Assembly: GCF_030704535.1 (NCBI RefSeq)
Contig: NC_081815.1
Location: 1,813,001 to 1,877,000 of the forward strand
Length of the DNA: 64,000 nucleotides
Source: Vitis vinifera
Lineage: Eukaryota > Streptophyta > Magnoliopsida > Vitales > Vitaceae
Direction of reading: 5' to 3'
Shown piece after piece: positions 25,491 to 36,724 of the stretch. The notes beneath the pieces were generated by a model. That model searched no databases. It was given only the letters and a program-made list of their open reading frames with translations, and was not told the DNA's origin. The first letter of the stretch is position 1; each line of letters opens with the position of its first letter. A program made the translations under genes and the position numbers.

Positions 25491-25572
25491 ATCAAAGCGA
25501 TGTTGTTTTGATGCTTTTGACATCAAAACGATGTTGTTTTGATGCTTTTGACATCAAAACGATGTTGTTTTG
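25491..25572. repeat. 31-base tandem repeat, about 2.6 copies
   Basis: The unit begins ATCAAAACGATGTTGTTTTG and continues ATGCTTTTGAC. Copies start at 25491, 25522 and 25553; the third is partial. The first copy differs by one base (AGCG for AACG). Within each unit ATCAAAACGATG and TTGTTTTGAT are partly self-complementary. Confidence 0.85.
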
Positions 25573-25849
25573 GATGATATAAAAACATCTTAACTCTCAT
25601 TCTCCATTTGAATCGAATGTGAAGAAGATGCTGCCCCCCAACGTGTTGTGACACCCACGCCAGCTCTCACTGGCGGTCTCCTAGATCGTTACACCATCTA
25701 CCTGCCCACCCGACCGCTTCAACGCAAAACCCTTTGTAAAGCCCCCTCTCGGCGTCGCAAACCCCCCTCCCTCCTTCCCTCGGGGTCAAAGCGCCCATCC
25801 AAAAAACCTGATTGTGTGCGCCTTTCGACTCCTTCCAGTAGTTGCAAGT

Positions 25850-26989
25850 TGATATTTTCTGTTAGCCCAAAGGTTCTCCTAATCGGGTTTTGATGGTAAC
25901 AAACCATGGTTAAGTGACTAATTGGTTTAAATGTTTAAGAATCTCAGGTATAAACTCGAAAATTCATCAAAGGACCAAATGGATAAAAGATCGAGACACT
26001 TGGAAGACTTGTGATCATAGGAAACTAATGTAAGATGAATGCATGAGTGCACTTAGGATTTTCATACGTTTCATGCACCTTAGACAACTCGGTTTATCCT
26101 TTAAAATGTCGATTTCATTAAAACCCGAGTTTTTAACTAATTTACTTTAAGCAAAATGTTTCAAAATTGACTTAATAATTTACCTAAAGACCTTGCCTAA
26201 GTGTTAGAAAAGAAAGGAATATAAAAATAGGTTTTTCGGGGCAAAAAAGGTTCAACCAGTCGAGGCTATGGCCAACCGGTCGACCGGTTGAGGAAGGTAA
26301 AAAACCTTCTCTTTCTCCCAGTAGCCTTCTCTTCCTGGTCGAGGCGATTCCCTTACCGGTCGAGGTCCGGTCGAGAACTGGTCAAGGTCCAGTCGAGGAC
26401 CGGTCGAGGTCTGGTTGAGGTAATGGTAACCTGTCATGCATTAAATGCTCCAACGGCTAGTGAACCGGTCGACCCCTAACTCGACCGGACGAGGTTGCCT
26501 TTTGCTGTTTTTGATTCCCGAGCTTAGAAACCTATAAATTGAGAGCTCCACTTCATTTATTGACAAGAGAACACTTGCATTCAAAGCCCACCTACCTGTT
26601 CTTGATCAAAAAGCTCTCATTTCTTTCATAGTGCATTAAATCACCACTTGCATATCCTTTAGTGCACTATTGTTTGTCATCCTAGCTTTGTCTTGTATTA
26701 TATCTTGTAACAATCTGAGTGTTAAAGCCTTCAAGAGGGTTGAATCTTAAAGAGGTTATGTAAGAGCCAATTGGAGCCGGAATTCAAGTATAAGAAGATT
26801 AGAAGCTTGATTGAAACTTCAAGTTAGTGGAACCCTCGCTCAGTTAGGAGGTTGAAAAGAGTGGACGTAGGTAAGGAAGTGTCGAACCACTATAAACCCG
26901 AGTTTGAATTCTCTAAACTTTATCTCTTTACTTTGCTTATATTTTGTTTAAATTTGTTGTGATTGAAAAGATTTTAAAAACCTGATTCA
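25850..26989. mobile_element. Probable solo LTR of a Copia-type retrotransposon (fossil)
   Basis: This is about 1.1 kb without coding sequence. The closing part (TTGTGATTGAAAAGATTTT, then CCTGATTCA followed by a C-rich tract) resembles the 3' end of plant Copia LTRs. The region at 26240-26490 has many repeats of the words GGTCGAGG and ACCGGTCGA. No second LTR, primer site or gag-pol region is present, so it is a broken remnant, best explained as a solo LTR. The left boundary is uncertain and no target-site duplication was established. Age cannot be estimated from one LTR. Confidence 0.4.
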
Positions 26990-27767
26990 CTTCCCCATTT
27001 CTTTTCTAATTTTCTAATTTATTTTTTATGTTTTATATTTAATAATTTTAATGTGTTTTTTTTTTATTATGATATTATGTTTAATATTAAATTTTTGTAA
27101 ATTTTTCATTTTTTGTTTATTTGTTAGTCTTCACAGCAACGGTGTTGGGCGAGGATGAGAGATTGAGAGTTCAAATTGATAAAGTAAAAAATGTGTTTTA
27201 TATGGATTTACATGGATGGTATAAGATATGATTTAATGGTAAAATTAAAAACATTACAATTTTAAATAAATTTATGATTTTAAAATAAGTTTTTTTATTT
27301 AAAAATAAATATTAAAATTTTAAATTTTAAATTAAAATTATGATTTTAATTTAAATTTATAATTTGAAACTGATTTTCTGACTTTTAAATAAAATTTTAA
27401 TTTTTAAATAATATATAAATTATTATTTTTGCTTTTATAATTATTTTAAATTTTAATAATTTATAAATTATATATTTATAATGTTATTGGTAACTTTTTC
27501 GATGTAATGATTGGTCCAATTCTAAAAACATTGGTAAAACCAAACACCATTTGAAACTCAAAAATCATTATATCATGATTATCAAATAATAAATAATTAA
27601 ATAAAATCCTTGCAAAATAAAAAAATAAAAAAATAATTTAGAATCACTAGATCTCTTTTTATTTAAGTAAAATTTTAAATTTTCCCGGTATAATATTGGA
27701 AATAATCTTTTTTTAGTGCAATTGGGGGATAATATTCAGTCTTCACTTGATTTTGGAAGAAGCCTTT

Positions 27768-27768
<1 letters not shown>

Positions 27769-27793
<25 letters not shown>
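27769..27793. repeat. (AT)n microsatellite
   Basis: About twelve AT units in a row, about 145 bases before the start codon of the next gene. Probably in its promoter or 5' leader. Confidence 0.9.
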
Positions 27794-27798
<5 letters not shown>

Positions 27799-27938
27799 AA
27801 TAAAACCCCATATTCGTTGCTTTAAACCCTTAACTATTGTTCTTTTCTCAGGTGAGTCTGAGCTCGGCTTCGATTAATTTCTTTGGATTGATTTTGAGAG
27901 AAAAGGCCAAAAACGAGCTGAGATTCATCTAGAAATCA

Positions 27939-30592
27939 ATGGAATCTCCACCTTCAGCTCCTCAACCTCCCAAGGTGTCAGCCGTTAGGCGTTACAAACT
28001 TGTTTGGCGTCTTCTCCTAGCTGCAAATCTTGCTCTTGGAGGTATGGCTAACAGATGAATGTATACCCCTGGTTTTTTCTTTCTGGGTAATTGATTTTCA
28101 GCAAGAAAAGAAGGTTTGGTGAAGTGATTTTGTCTTTATTCTTTGGTGTGTGCTGCATTTGAGGTTTGAGTTGATGGTGAACCGGCGATAAGGGAGCATT
28201 GTTCTATGAATATTTGATGGGTCTTTTGTCTGTTTGATTAGGTTTTTAGTGTGTGCATCTTAAGATTGATTGGATATGATAAAACTTTAAGTTTAAAGTG
28301 ATGTATCGAGTTTGAGTGAATTGGGTTTGATGACAAGAGGGCACATGGTACAAATGTATGAATATTTGATGGGCCTTCATCTGTTGATTGTGTTTTGAAC
28401 TTTTGAACGTGAGCATCTTAAATGGATGAAAGAAAATTTGCAGTTCAAAGTGAATAGGGTTTGTGTTTGAGCTGATAGTGCACTGTTGGTAAGAATTCAT
28501 TGCTCCTAATGGCCGTATCAATGCCTGATGGGCTTTTTTAGTTTGATTGTCTCTTATCTGAAACCATATTAATTGGATATAATAGAAATTTTCGGTTTAA
28601 GTTGTGCGTTAGAATCCTTCTTTCTTTTTTTGATAAGCACACAGAAAAATATTATAGATAGAGAAAAGGCTAAAGCTTGGTGTCCTACACTGGAGTATAC
28701 AAAGGGAACCAAGCAAAAAAACCAAAGAAAGGAGGGCAAACAAAGGGGAAACACCACCTGCACACAAATTCTTAGCTCCTAACCAATCAATAAAATTGAT
28801 CAAAGACATAGTATTTCCTTCTATATGATGCCTAACATGATTCAAAAAGGAAAGCATAAAAGAGGATGTAAGCAATTGATCTGAGGTTTCCACATCTTCA
28901 AAAGCCCTCCGATTTCTTTCATGTCAAATGGTCCAAAAAAGACACAAAAAGACAGCTAACGAAATGATCCAGAATCCTCTTATGGTTGCACATTCTATGA
29001 TAATCCTGGCATGATAATGTCGAAGATTCTGATAGAGAAAGTCCCTTACAGCTTGCCATCACTTTGAAAGCAAATTATAGGAGGTAAATTTTGAAGCATC
29101 AAGTACTTTATTAGAACCTTAACTTTATGAAGTAACGGAAGAATTGAATTGTTGGAAAGGGGGTTCTGACTTACAAAGTGGTGTATCACATCTTCTGTAA
29201 TTGAGAAGTTTGGAAAGCTACTCTCGGTTATTAACTTCTAATTGAAGCCTGTCTGTATAAAATGTAATATTTTTTAAGAGAAGCTGTTCTGTGTTAACCC
29301 CAAAGGTCAGTGATTGTTGCTATTTTGGCCTTATTTTTTACCCTCTATCGAATTGTATTCTTGTGAAGTAGATGACTGGGGATGTATGATATCTTCATTA
29401 AGAAGCATCATCATGATTTTGGATATTAGCATTGCAACTTCTTGAAGCCTTTCTTTTCCTTGTAAGCATGCCTTCTGGATGCTTCTGTATTATTATGGCT
29501 TTCTTTTCCTTTTAAGTATGCCTTCATGGATGCTTCTGTATTGTTATTTTGGTTGGACTTTATTATTTTTCTCCTATTATGGTTGGACATAATCAGTTGA
29601 AGGATTATTATTATTATGGTTGGACCTTATTATTATTCTCCTATTAGGTTGGACTTAATTAGTTAAAGGAATCCTATTCCTAAGTCAAGGCCAAGGTTAC
29701 TCTCTTCAAATGTGAAATTCTTGACCTAGAATGAGGGAGCAAGTAGCAAAATATTTTTTTCTTCTGTTATGGATTTTGATTTTGATGGGTTAACATTGAT
29801 TTAGATGTTGGAATGCGAAGTGGGGAGGTGGTAGAAGTTTAAATTCAATTGGAAACCAGATAGATGGGATCTCATCTCAAGTCACATTGGTATTGCCATG
29901 AACATCGCAGCTGAAAACAAATTACTCATTTGGGGTAAAACTCTCGTTGTGAAATCTGATGGTTTGGGGCAGAAATCATCATGATCGGGTATAAGGTAGT
30001 GAGTGGTTCAACATATGCCAAAATGAGTGGAGGAAGGTCTTGATTATGATAGATAGATAGAAATGGGGCAATTGGAATCTCTGCTTGATGAAGTTGTTGG
30101 TTAAGCATGCAAGTCCAAATCAGTGTTTCTGATAGAAGGATGGCTGATGATTGCTGTTATTAGACATTTACTAACAACACTTTTGAAAATAATCCACTTA
30201 CATGTTAGTAATCTTGTAAACCTAAGTAATCACCAGGCAATTCACTAACTTCGATTTTATCTCTTGCAGCTTATATGTTCGTGGGGGCAACAAAGAAAGA
30301 TGCAGACATGGATAATGGTGAAGGTACAAAGAAACACATAGAAGAAGAAAAAGCTGTGGCAGAACTTTCTTCTGTTCCAATTGTGAGTACAACCCCTCCA
30401 GCAACAATGGAGTCTTTGAAGGTGCGGGAGCCCATCCCTGCTGATCAGCAGCTTGAGCTTTTCAAGTGGATATTGGAAGAGAAAAGAAAAGTGAAACCCA
30501 AGGATCTTGAAGAGAAGAAAAGAATTGATGAAGAGAAGGCCGTTCTCAAACATTTTATTAAGACAAAATCTGTCCCAAATCTTAAATTCTGA
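27939..30592 (+). CDS. Small plant-specific protein with one membrane segment, function unknown
   Basis: Two exons, 27939-28041 and 30270-30592, joined in phase across a 2.2 kb intron, give 141 aa. The N-terminus is Pro-rich (MESPPSAPQPPKVSAVRRYK). Residues about 20-41 (LVWRLLLAANLALGAYMFVG) form one hydrophobic segment that spans the splice junction, which supports the exon join. The rest is soluble and charged, ending in a Lys/Glu-rich helix (LELFKWILEEKRKVKPKDLEEKKRIDEEKAVLKHFI). The positive residues before the segment suggest a type I/II single-pass or signal-anchor protein, perhaps organellar. I recognise the pattern as a conserved uncharacterised plant protein but cannot name a function. 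The intron holds a LINE fragment and short tandem duplications. Confidence 0.75.
28618..29000 (-). mobile_element. LINE 3'-end fragment, antisense in an intron
   Basis: Read on the minus strand, it encodes the end of an L1-type ORF2: ERNRRAFEDVETSDQLLTSS, then LSFLNHVRHHIEGNTMSLINF and IDWLGAKN. This matches the layout of the LINE at 51-54 kb (WKERNRLAF, then FSLIGFLEWM). It ends with GTGCTTATCAAAAAAAG, the same TTATC-A(n) tail as that element. The 5' part is missing, as expected from incomplete reverse transcription. It sits in the first intron of the small membrane-protein gene. Confidence 0.85.
29450..29672. repeat. Two imperfect tandem duplications in an intron
   Basis: The first pair covers about 29450-29555: the words TTTCTTTTCCTT, AGCATGCCTTC and GGATGCTTCTGTATT occur twice, roughly 53 bases apart. 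The second covers about 29555-29672: GGTTGGACTTTATTATT, TCTCCTATTA and AGTTGAAGGA occur twice, about 64 bases apart. Non-coding. Confidence 0.75.
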
Positions 30593-31682
30593 TGCTTCTA
30601 TTCTTTATTGTCAAATTTTCGCCCTTTATATGGAAAGGGGCAGACTGCCTTCTTCTGGTGCTCAAACTCAACTCCATTGGATGGTGATTCTAAACTTTTA
30701 TCAGATATCAATGTCGCTGCCTTCTCTCCAATGGTGACCCAGGTTCTCTAAGGGCATCCAACAGCCACATACCTTACTGAACTCAACTAAGCATTGCCTC
30801 CCCAGTCTACTTGGGATTGGCTTCATGAATCCTTTACTAAGTCGTATTAAAAAGGTCAATTTGCCCTTTACTACAGGGAAAAAGGTACATCATGGAGTTT
30901 CTCATTTATCTGAAATAGTGAGAGCTCAAACCATAAACCCTGCAATTTCGGGTAAGATCTCCAGAACCTAAAATTTAGCTTTGGATTTTTGAACATTTAA
31001 GAAGGCATATAACCATATAAGCTGCCTTCTGGCACAAATATAAAGGCTAGGGCCCAAGAGAGGAACCTGCCTATGCTCTATGAGCTTGTATTTCAGACTT
31101 TTCAACTGGACCACCTTTATCTGTAAGGGTAAAATGATAACAACCAATCTATCCACAGACTTCTGTTTTGTAGTGCTCACCTTGATAATAAATATCCACC
31201 TCTGGTTTCTTCTCGGATGTAGATGTGTTTGAAATCACAGCCAAATGTCTCATCATTTAAACCAGACAACAACCCAGAAGGAGATGGAATCGTCGCGCAG
31301 AAATTAAGTCATTTGGGGTTGATCTCCCCTAAATTGATAAAAAAACGAAAGGGTACATAACTTTCATGGTTCACTGTAAGACCTTAGGGGTCATGAGCCA
31401 GGGGGAGTGAGACAAAAATAAAGAATTTTCTTCCTGGAATCTGAGGTGGTTAATAAATAGTTTGGAGGTTGATGGAGCCCACAGTGTAGTTCTCCACCTT
31501 GAAGTCCAACCATATCCACACTCTCCCATCTAGTTCTCTCCAGTTCTCCCTCTGCAAACCAAGACTTTGCTGGGTATCTCTCCATTCCCTTCCACCAATC
31601 AATTGAAATTCAAATCAATATTACAAGCTTTGTCACTGGCTCTCTCTCTTGGATCAACATCTACTTCAAGGCTCTATCTCCA
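30593..31682. other. Intergenic region between the two membrane-anchored protein genes
   Basis: It probably contains the 3' UTR of the gene before it and the promoter and CT-rich 5' leader (about 31500-31680) of the next one. No further gene was recognised. Confidence 0.55.
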
Positions 31683-34600
31683 ATGCCAGGAACCATCCAA
31701 GTTTCAGGTGTCAAAAGCTCCCCTCCTAATATAGTTTGAAATATACAAAACTTGTATGTGCATTCACTCAATTTAATTCATTATTTTAGTTCTGGATTTC
31801 ACGGGCCTGCCTTCATCATCCCCTTCGTCAATTTCCATAAAGGGTAGGCAGATTATCATTTTTCCTCCATTTTTTAGTGGTAAAATTGTTTGTCAGATAT
31901 CATTCTGTTTGTGGCATTGACTAGTGTTTGTACTGTATAATGCAGTTTCCATGGGAAAAAGAGAGTACCAGACTTGGGATAAGGGAGATTTCTCTTTGTA
32001 ATGCTTCTGAATTTCATCTTAATTGTTCCAATTCATCTCTCTATTGTTTGAGTTTCATATTTGTAACTCTAATTTCTTGGTTCTGAATTTCAAATTATGT
32101 TGTTTTAGTACAGCCCTTTAACTACCCTTCGGCAGAACTTGACTGTGACTCTACAGGATGCTGAAGGAAATGAAATATCACATGCAGGTGTGCCGTTTTT
32201 CCCAATTTGAACTTAATAATCATGTATTTTTCTTTTCCTCTTGCAACAAAAGTTGATCAGGATGTTTTTTTTCTGGGTGCCAGAAATTGATACCATGTTG
32301 GTGGTTCAAAAAGGTTTGTTGGATGACACTTTTCCCCTCAAAGGAGGTGGGCATGTGCACATGAAGTTGCAGTTCATCCTTAGTGAAGAAGAGCGCAATC
32401 GAATCCGTATAATGGTATTGTTCCTCTTTTTCTTTTCTCTTTTCTTTCCATTGTTATCCATTATGATGGCCATTTTCACATGGGCTTACAAGAGATTTTG
32501 TGATTATAAAAACCCGACATTCAAGGAATCAAGAGTTTAAGATACCCAAGAAACTAAAACCAACAACTTAGAAAGTGATATATACTTTCTTTAGACTTAA
32601 TTCTCCTATTCATTACAGAGATTTTCTGAGAAATCTTATTATGAAGCCAGCAGTATATCTCTATGAAATCCCCATCCTGAAAATACTTTGTTGGACAATT
32701 AAATAGCTGTCTGAATGGAAGGATTAATTTTTCTGTTTACATTTTTTTTTTTTTTTTGGTAGAGAGAATCTGCATTGAAAAAGAAACACAGTGGGCTTTC
32801 AGGAACTGCTAGTTTGTCATCTTTGTCAATCAACAAGAAAGTTTCAGGTATGATCTCATTTACCCAGTTAATGAAGTAAAAGAAAAGAGGACTGTGGAGA
32901 AGAGGAAAAGTGAAAAAATGGAAGAAAATGGCATAAGCTTTAGTTTCAATGTGGTCTTACGTTGTACCTTTTCTGAAAGGCTTTTTCTTGATGTTCTGAG
33001 TCCTGCATCTTCTCAAGATTCACAAAGAGGCCTCCTTCACACTGAAACAGAAAGCATCAGAGAGATTGCTAGCCAAGCTGGTCTGGAACAAAATCCTGTG
33101 AATTTGAATGGGGAGCCACAATCTGGTGCTGATAAGATAGAAGGAACTCAGCTTGATGACAGTTCAACGATCCTAGTTAAGGATTGTTTACATTGCCTTG
33201 TAGAACTTTTATCATTTCATGAAAGAGAAACCCGAAAGCACCAGGAGTTTTCCTAACAGTTATCTTACCTGTTTTAGAATGATACAGATAGAAGTGGAGA
33301 GAGTTTGTTGACAGCAGAAGTTTCACAGGAGGCTGGAGCCCACCATCTAACTGAATTAAAACACACAGATTTAGATGAGAAATTTGAGGCTCAATCACCA
33401 TTCTCAGATTTTCCTGTGAAGCCCATTTTTTCAGATGGAACTTCATCTATGTCAGGATGTTTGGAATCTGTTACCACAGATAGTAATTCAGCTTCTCCAA
33501 GGCTGGAGGAAAATCATGCTGACAACACTGAGAAACAGAGTTCATTGAGGAAAACTCCCAGTAATGTAAGGAAAATGATAAGTGCCTTTGAAAATAGTCT
33601 AACTCAGGTATTTCTTGTACTTTTCCTTGTGAATATTCTGCATATGTTAATCCAAAGGATACTTGTTCTTCTATAAGTTTCAGAAAACTATTTGCTTGGA
33701 AACAGGAAATGGGGCATCGTGTTGCGCCACCAGTTACGAAATCTCAATCAACCAAGAGTTGGAGGGAAGTTCTTTTAAGGGGTCCACAAAAATTAAAGGA
33801 AACTGAGACATGGAACCCTAAAGTGACACAATCAACTTCAGAAGAGGCTAAAGACTTTGTGCTTAAGGGTGAGTTTCAACAAACTGCAGCATATATCAGA
33901 AAAAGAGGAGAGCAAATTGATTCTGATAGAGCTATGGATAAAAGTAAAGCACCCCTGTATGCTGGGCAGTCAAAGGAGCTAAGTGCAAAACACATCCAAT
34001 CTAAAAATGAGACGCCCAGTGATAAAAATAGACAAGTACACAAAAAGGAAGAGAGAAAATCTTTTGAAAATTTGATTAAAAAATTCCCAATTGAAACAGC
34101 TACAGCTTCAGGAGGAATATTTAATCGTCAGGGTAGGCTTCAACCTTCTAATTTGGTCACTGATGAGAGAGATTCTGGTGGCACTTCAGTTATAGAGAAG
34201 GATGGAGTAGGAGTTCAATCAAGATTTTCAAGTGAGATCATTAGTCAGGGAGGTACAGAGAATACACCAAAACCAGTACTATATTGTAAAGATGAGAACT
34301 TCAGCTTTGAAAGCTGTGGCAGCTGTATATTCCTAGATGATACAAGACGCTTGTGTATAACAACCAGCGATAAACAAGTGATGAATGTAATGGGAGGTTC
34401 CCCCACTGAAGTGGATATCCATCAAAGAAAGGTGAGCTTTTTGTTTCTTGAAAATGTGGAAGAGAATATCTTAATTTTCCTGCTGGCTTTTTTTCGGCTT
34501 TTTTTATTGCATTGTTTGAAGTATCACTTTTGATTATAGTTGTCTTTATGAATCAAGTTAAGCTGTGATGAATAGTTATAGAAACTACCATCATCTGAAA

Positions 34601-35506
34601 TATGTACCATATCCTTTACTTCGGCAGTGGATGTTGCTGTGAGATTTTTCTTGTTGCTACCTATCAAAAAAAAAAAAAAAAATTTCTTGTTGCTGCCAAC
34701 AAAGTTACAGTATTTTCATGTACAACCAGATGTTCGTGTGCCAGTAGCACTTTGCTGCATTGGACTATAAATGGTTCACCTTACTGTTATCAACATAGAA
34801 ACAAGTTTTCTTGAAATTGAACTGGCAATCTGCTTATTTAATCACTCTGTTTACATCATTATTTTCAGCTTAAGGTGCATGGAAGCTCTGATATTGAAGG
34901 GAAGCAAGCCCAGAAAACTTCTCACAGAGTGAAAAAAAGGCTTGAGAGTTCTGCAGACGTCGAACCTTCTAGAGGCCCAGTTGCACGGGTGAGAGCGCTG
35001 ATATTAGCCCCTAAAATTATGATACAAACTACAAATTCAAAACCCCCACCTCCCAATTAAAAGGTGAAAAAAAAAAAAATTCTAGATTTAGCTTCATTTA
35101 TCCATTATTTGTGAAGATATTCCAGGTTAGCATGGAGTGGGACTAGTTTTTTTTGTATACATGTGTAGAGATTATCTGTTGATCGGAAAACAAATGCTAA
35201 ACTGTGATTAGAACTGTTTTTTCCTTCTCAGGCGATAAAAGTTGCAATAATGGCAGGCTTTGGAACATTTGTTTTCCTTACCAGACAAAGAAGTAGCAGG
35301 TATGTTCATCACTGATTCTGATCTTCATTCATTTCCATCTATTTTACTTTTATGCCAAGCTAGGACTACAGATCTTAACTTAGCCTAACAAGATACCCAA
35401 ATTTTGTAAGAAAAGATCAAATCACAGAACCATAGCCCGGTTTCATGGCTTCTAAAAACTTGGTTCCATATCCTATGAATGATGCAGAATTAGTACAGGC
35501 AACTAG
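31683..35506 (+). CDS. C2-like domain protein with C-terminal membrane anchor, function unknown
   Basis: Twelve exons: 31683-31707, 31790-31843, 31946-31997, 32114-32187, 32284-32414, 32763-32847, 33018-33175, 33278-33607, 33706-34431, 34869-34988, 35232-35299, 35488-35506. Together they give about 613 aa. Residues 1-140 look like a C2 fold: GTIQVSVLDFTGLPSSSPSS, ISIKVSMGKREYQTWDKGDF, FPLTTLRQNLTVTLQDAEGN, HVHMKLQFILSEEERNRIR. The usual Ca-binding aspartates are not evident. The middle is long, Ser/Lys/Glu-rich and probably disordered. The end (AIKVAIMAGFGTFVFLTRQR) is one hydrophobic segment close to the C-terminus, so the protein is likely tail-anchored. Weak points: the donor of exon 7 (CTA/GTTAAG at 33175, or TGCCTT/GTAGAA at 33192, both in phase), and the acceptor of exon 4, where TTTTAGTACAG offers two AGs and only the second keeps the frame. 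I do not recognise a named family. Confidence 0.75.
34647..34694 (+). mobile_element. Ultra-short LINE insertion: 24-base tail with target-site duplication
   Basis: Target copies TTTCTTGTTGCT at 34647-34658 and 34683-34694 flank only ACCTATC plus an A run (34659-34682). The ACCTATC-A(n) tail is the same as in the 45.4 kb insertion and close to the TTATC-A(n) end of the full LINE at 53.8 kb. It lies in intron 9 of the C2-like gene, sense to it. Confidence 0.8.
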
Positions 35507-36633
35507 TGTTGATATCATCCAGCTCAGAAACAAGGTATTACCGTATCAGAGACTGCAATGCTGAAAAACCCGGAATCTCATGCGAACATGGGCAATGATA
35601 ATGCATGCATAGAAAGATTTGGGAAAGAATTTTCATATGAATGTTTGCATGTTGTATAGGTTTCAATAGATGGGTGCCTGGCTTTTATGCAAATGCTGAT
35701 CTGGGTTGCATCTTTCTGGTATTGCAGATGAAATTAGCTTGTGATGGGACAGATTTTGATACATCACCCTAAGGCATCAAAACTATTTGGATCCACCAAT
35801 TGTTTGAATTTTTCAAATTATTCTTCATTCAATGTAATAATACGTGGATGAACAGGTCTATCTGGTCACTGAGCTGATGTAAATTTCTGTGGATTAACAT
35901 GCAAATAATAATTTTTTTCCATGGGTTCCATAGAATTTTTGGCATGTATACCATGTATTTTCAAAAACAGTTTTTTATTCTTTTGTAACAAAACAAAAAA
36001 CAAGTTTAGCAACTAGAAAATAGAAGACGGTCTTCTTTATTAAAAACAGAAAATAGAGGTTTTTTTATAATTGTTTTGAGAATAATCTTTTGTTTTTCGG
36101 AAAAAAAAAAACATAAGAAAATGGATTGTTCCAAACATCGAGACCTAACATAAAAAAATTCATATCACATCATGGGCTTTTTAAATTTAAAAATTTATAA
36201 ATCTATTTTTAATTCGTCAATTACGTGTACAACAAGTGATATTTTTGTTCATTAAAACTAAGATTTTAAACCTAAGAGGTAATATGTAAAATATGGGATA
36301 AGTTCGAAGGTTTAAAATGTATTAAACCCTAAAATTAAATATAATAAATTTATTTATTTTTTAACAATTTTTTTTTTCATTTCCCCAGACAATAATATCC
36401 CGAAGACAAATATAGCTTATAATTTTCCTTATTTTCCATAATATTTGTTACCCTCAAATTTGGATCTTCCTTTCGGTCGTCCTCAATGAGGGTGGAAGGG
36501 CCAAACTGAAAATACTATTAATTTATACCCTCTGTAATAACATATCCCATAAAATTGGGTTAATTGTATAATTTTTAGGGGTTAATCGCTAAATATCGCT
36601 TCAGTTTATTGAATTTATTTAATTTTCACAAAT
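35507..36633. other. Intergenic region upstream of the GRWD1-like gene
   Basis: The first few hundred bases are probably the 3' UTR of the C2-like gene. From about 35900 it is AT-rich with homopolymer runs. No gene or clear transposon was seen. Confidence 0.55.
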
Positions 36634-36690
36634 GGCCCACCCGAAGGGTTTTAGCTTTAGGCGGGTGAAGCGTATAAAACCCTAACCCTA
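36634..36690 (+). promoter_or_regulatory. Site II / TATA / telo-box promoter of the GRWD1-like gene
   Basis: GGCCCA (reverse complement of TGGGCC, a site II element) lies at 36634-36639. TATAAAA at 36673-36679 runs directly into AAACCCTAACCCTA at 36677-36690, a double telo-box. The start codon is 35 bases further on. Telo-box plus site II is the known combination in plant ribosomal-protein and ribosome-biogenesis promoters, where it couples expression to cell growth. This fits the ribosome-assembly role of GRWD1 proteins. Confidence 0.75.
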
Positions 36691-36724
36691 GCAAAATACT
36701 CCTTCCAGAGTCTCAGCGCCAAAA

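Larger units (their letters stand above)
25312..27534. mobile_element. Probable hAT-like non-autonomous DNA transposon, interrupted by a later insertion
   Basis: The left end reads CATAGTTTTAAAAACCAAAT followed by GGACTGGCCGGTCCGAC. The right end in reverse complement reads CCAATGTTTTTAGAATTGGA followed by CCAATC. These are imperfect inverted ends resembling those at 6503-7313. A GC-rich island at about 25630-25850 contrasts with the AT-rich flanks. An LTR-like insertion at about 25850-26989 appears to split the element. Boundaries and family are inference from end structure. Confidence 0.4.
23017..27938. other. Repeat-rich intergenic region
   Basis: The divergent genes at 23016 (-) and 27939 (+) flank this stretch. 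No gene was recognised. It holds a long AT-rich foldback, a hAT-like composite element with a probable solo LTR inside, a 31-base tandem repeat and an (AT)n tract, all listed separately. About 23190-23900 is simply very AT-rich. Confidence 0.6.

Noticed and set aside
25648-25893. 81-codon open frame in a GC-rich island
   Set aside because: Pro/Arg/Ser-rich with no domain, open on both strands because of GC content, and inside a transposon-like block.
32894-33017. Open frame upstream of exon 7 of the C2-like gene
   Set aside because: It would read through the splice acceptor. No AG in it keeps phase with exon 6, while the AG at 33016-33017 does.
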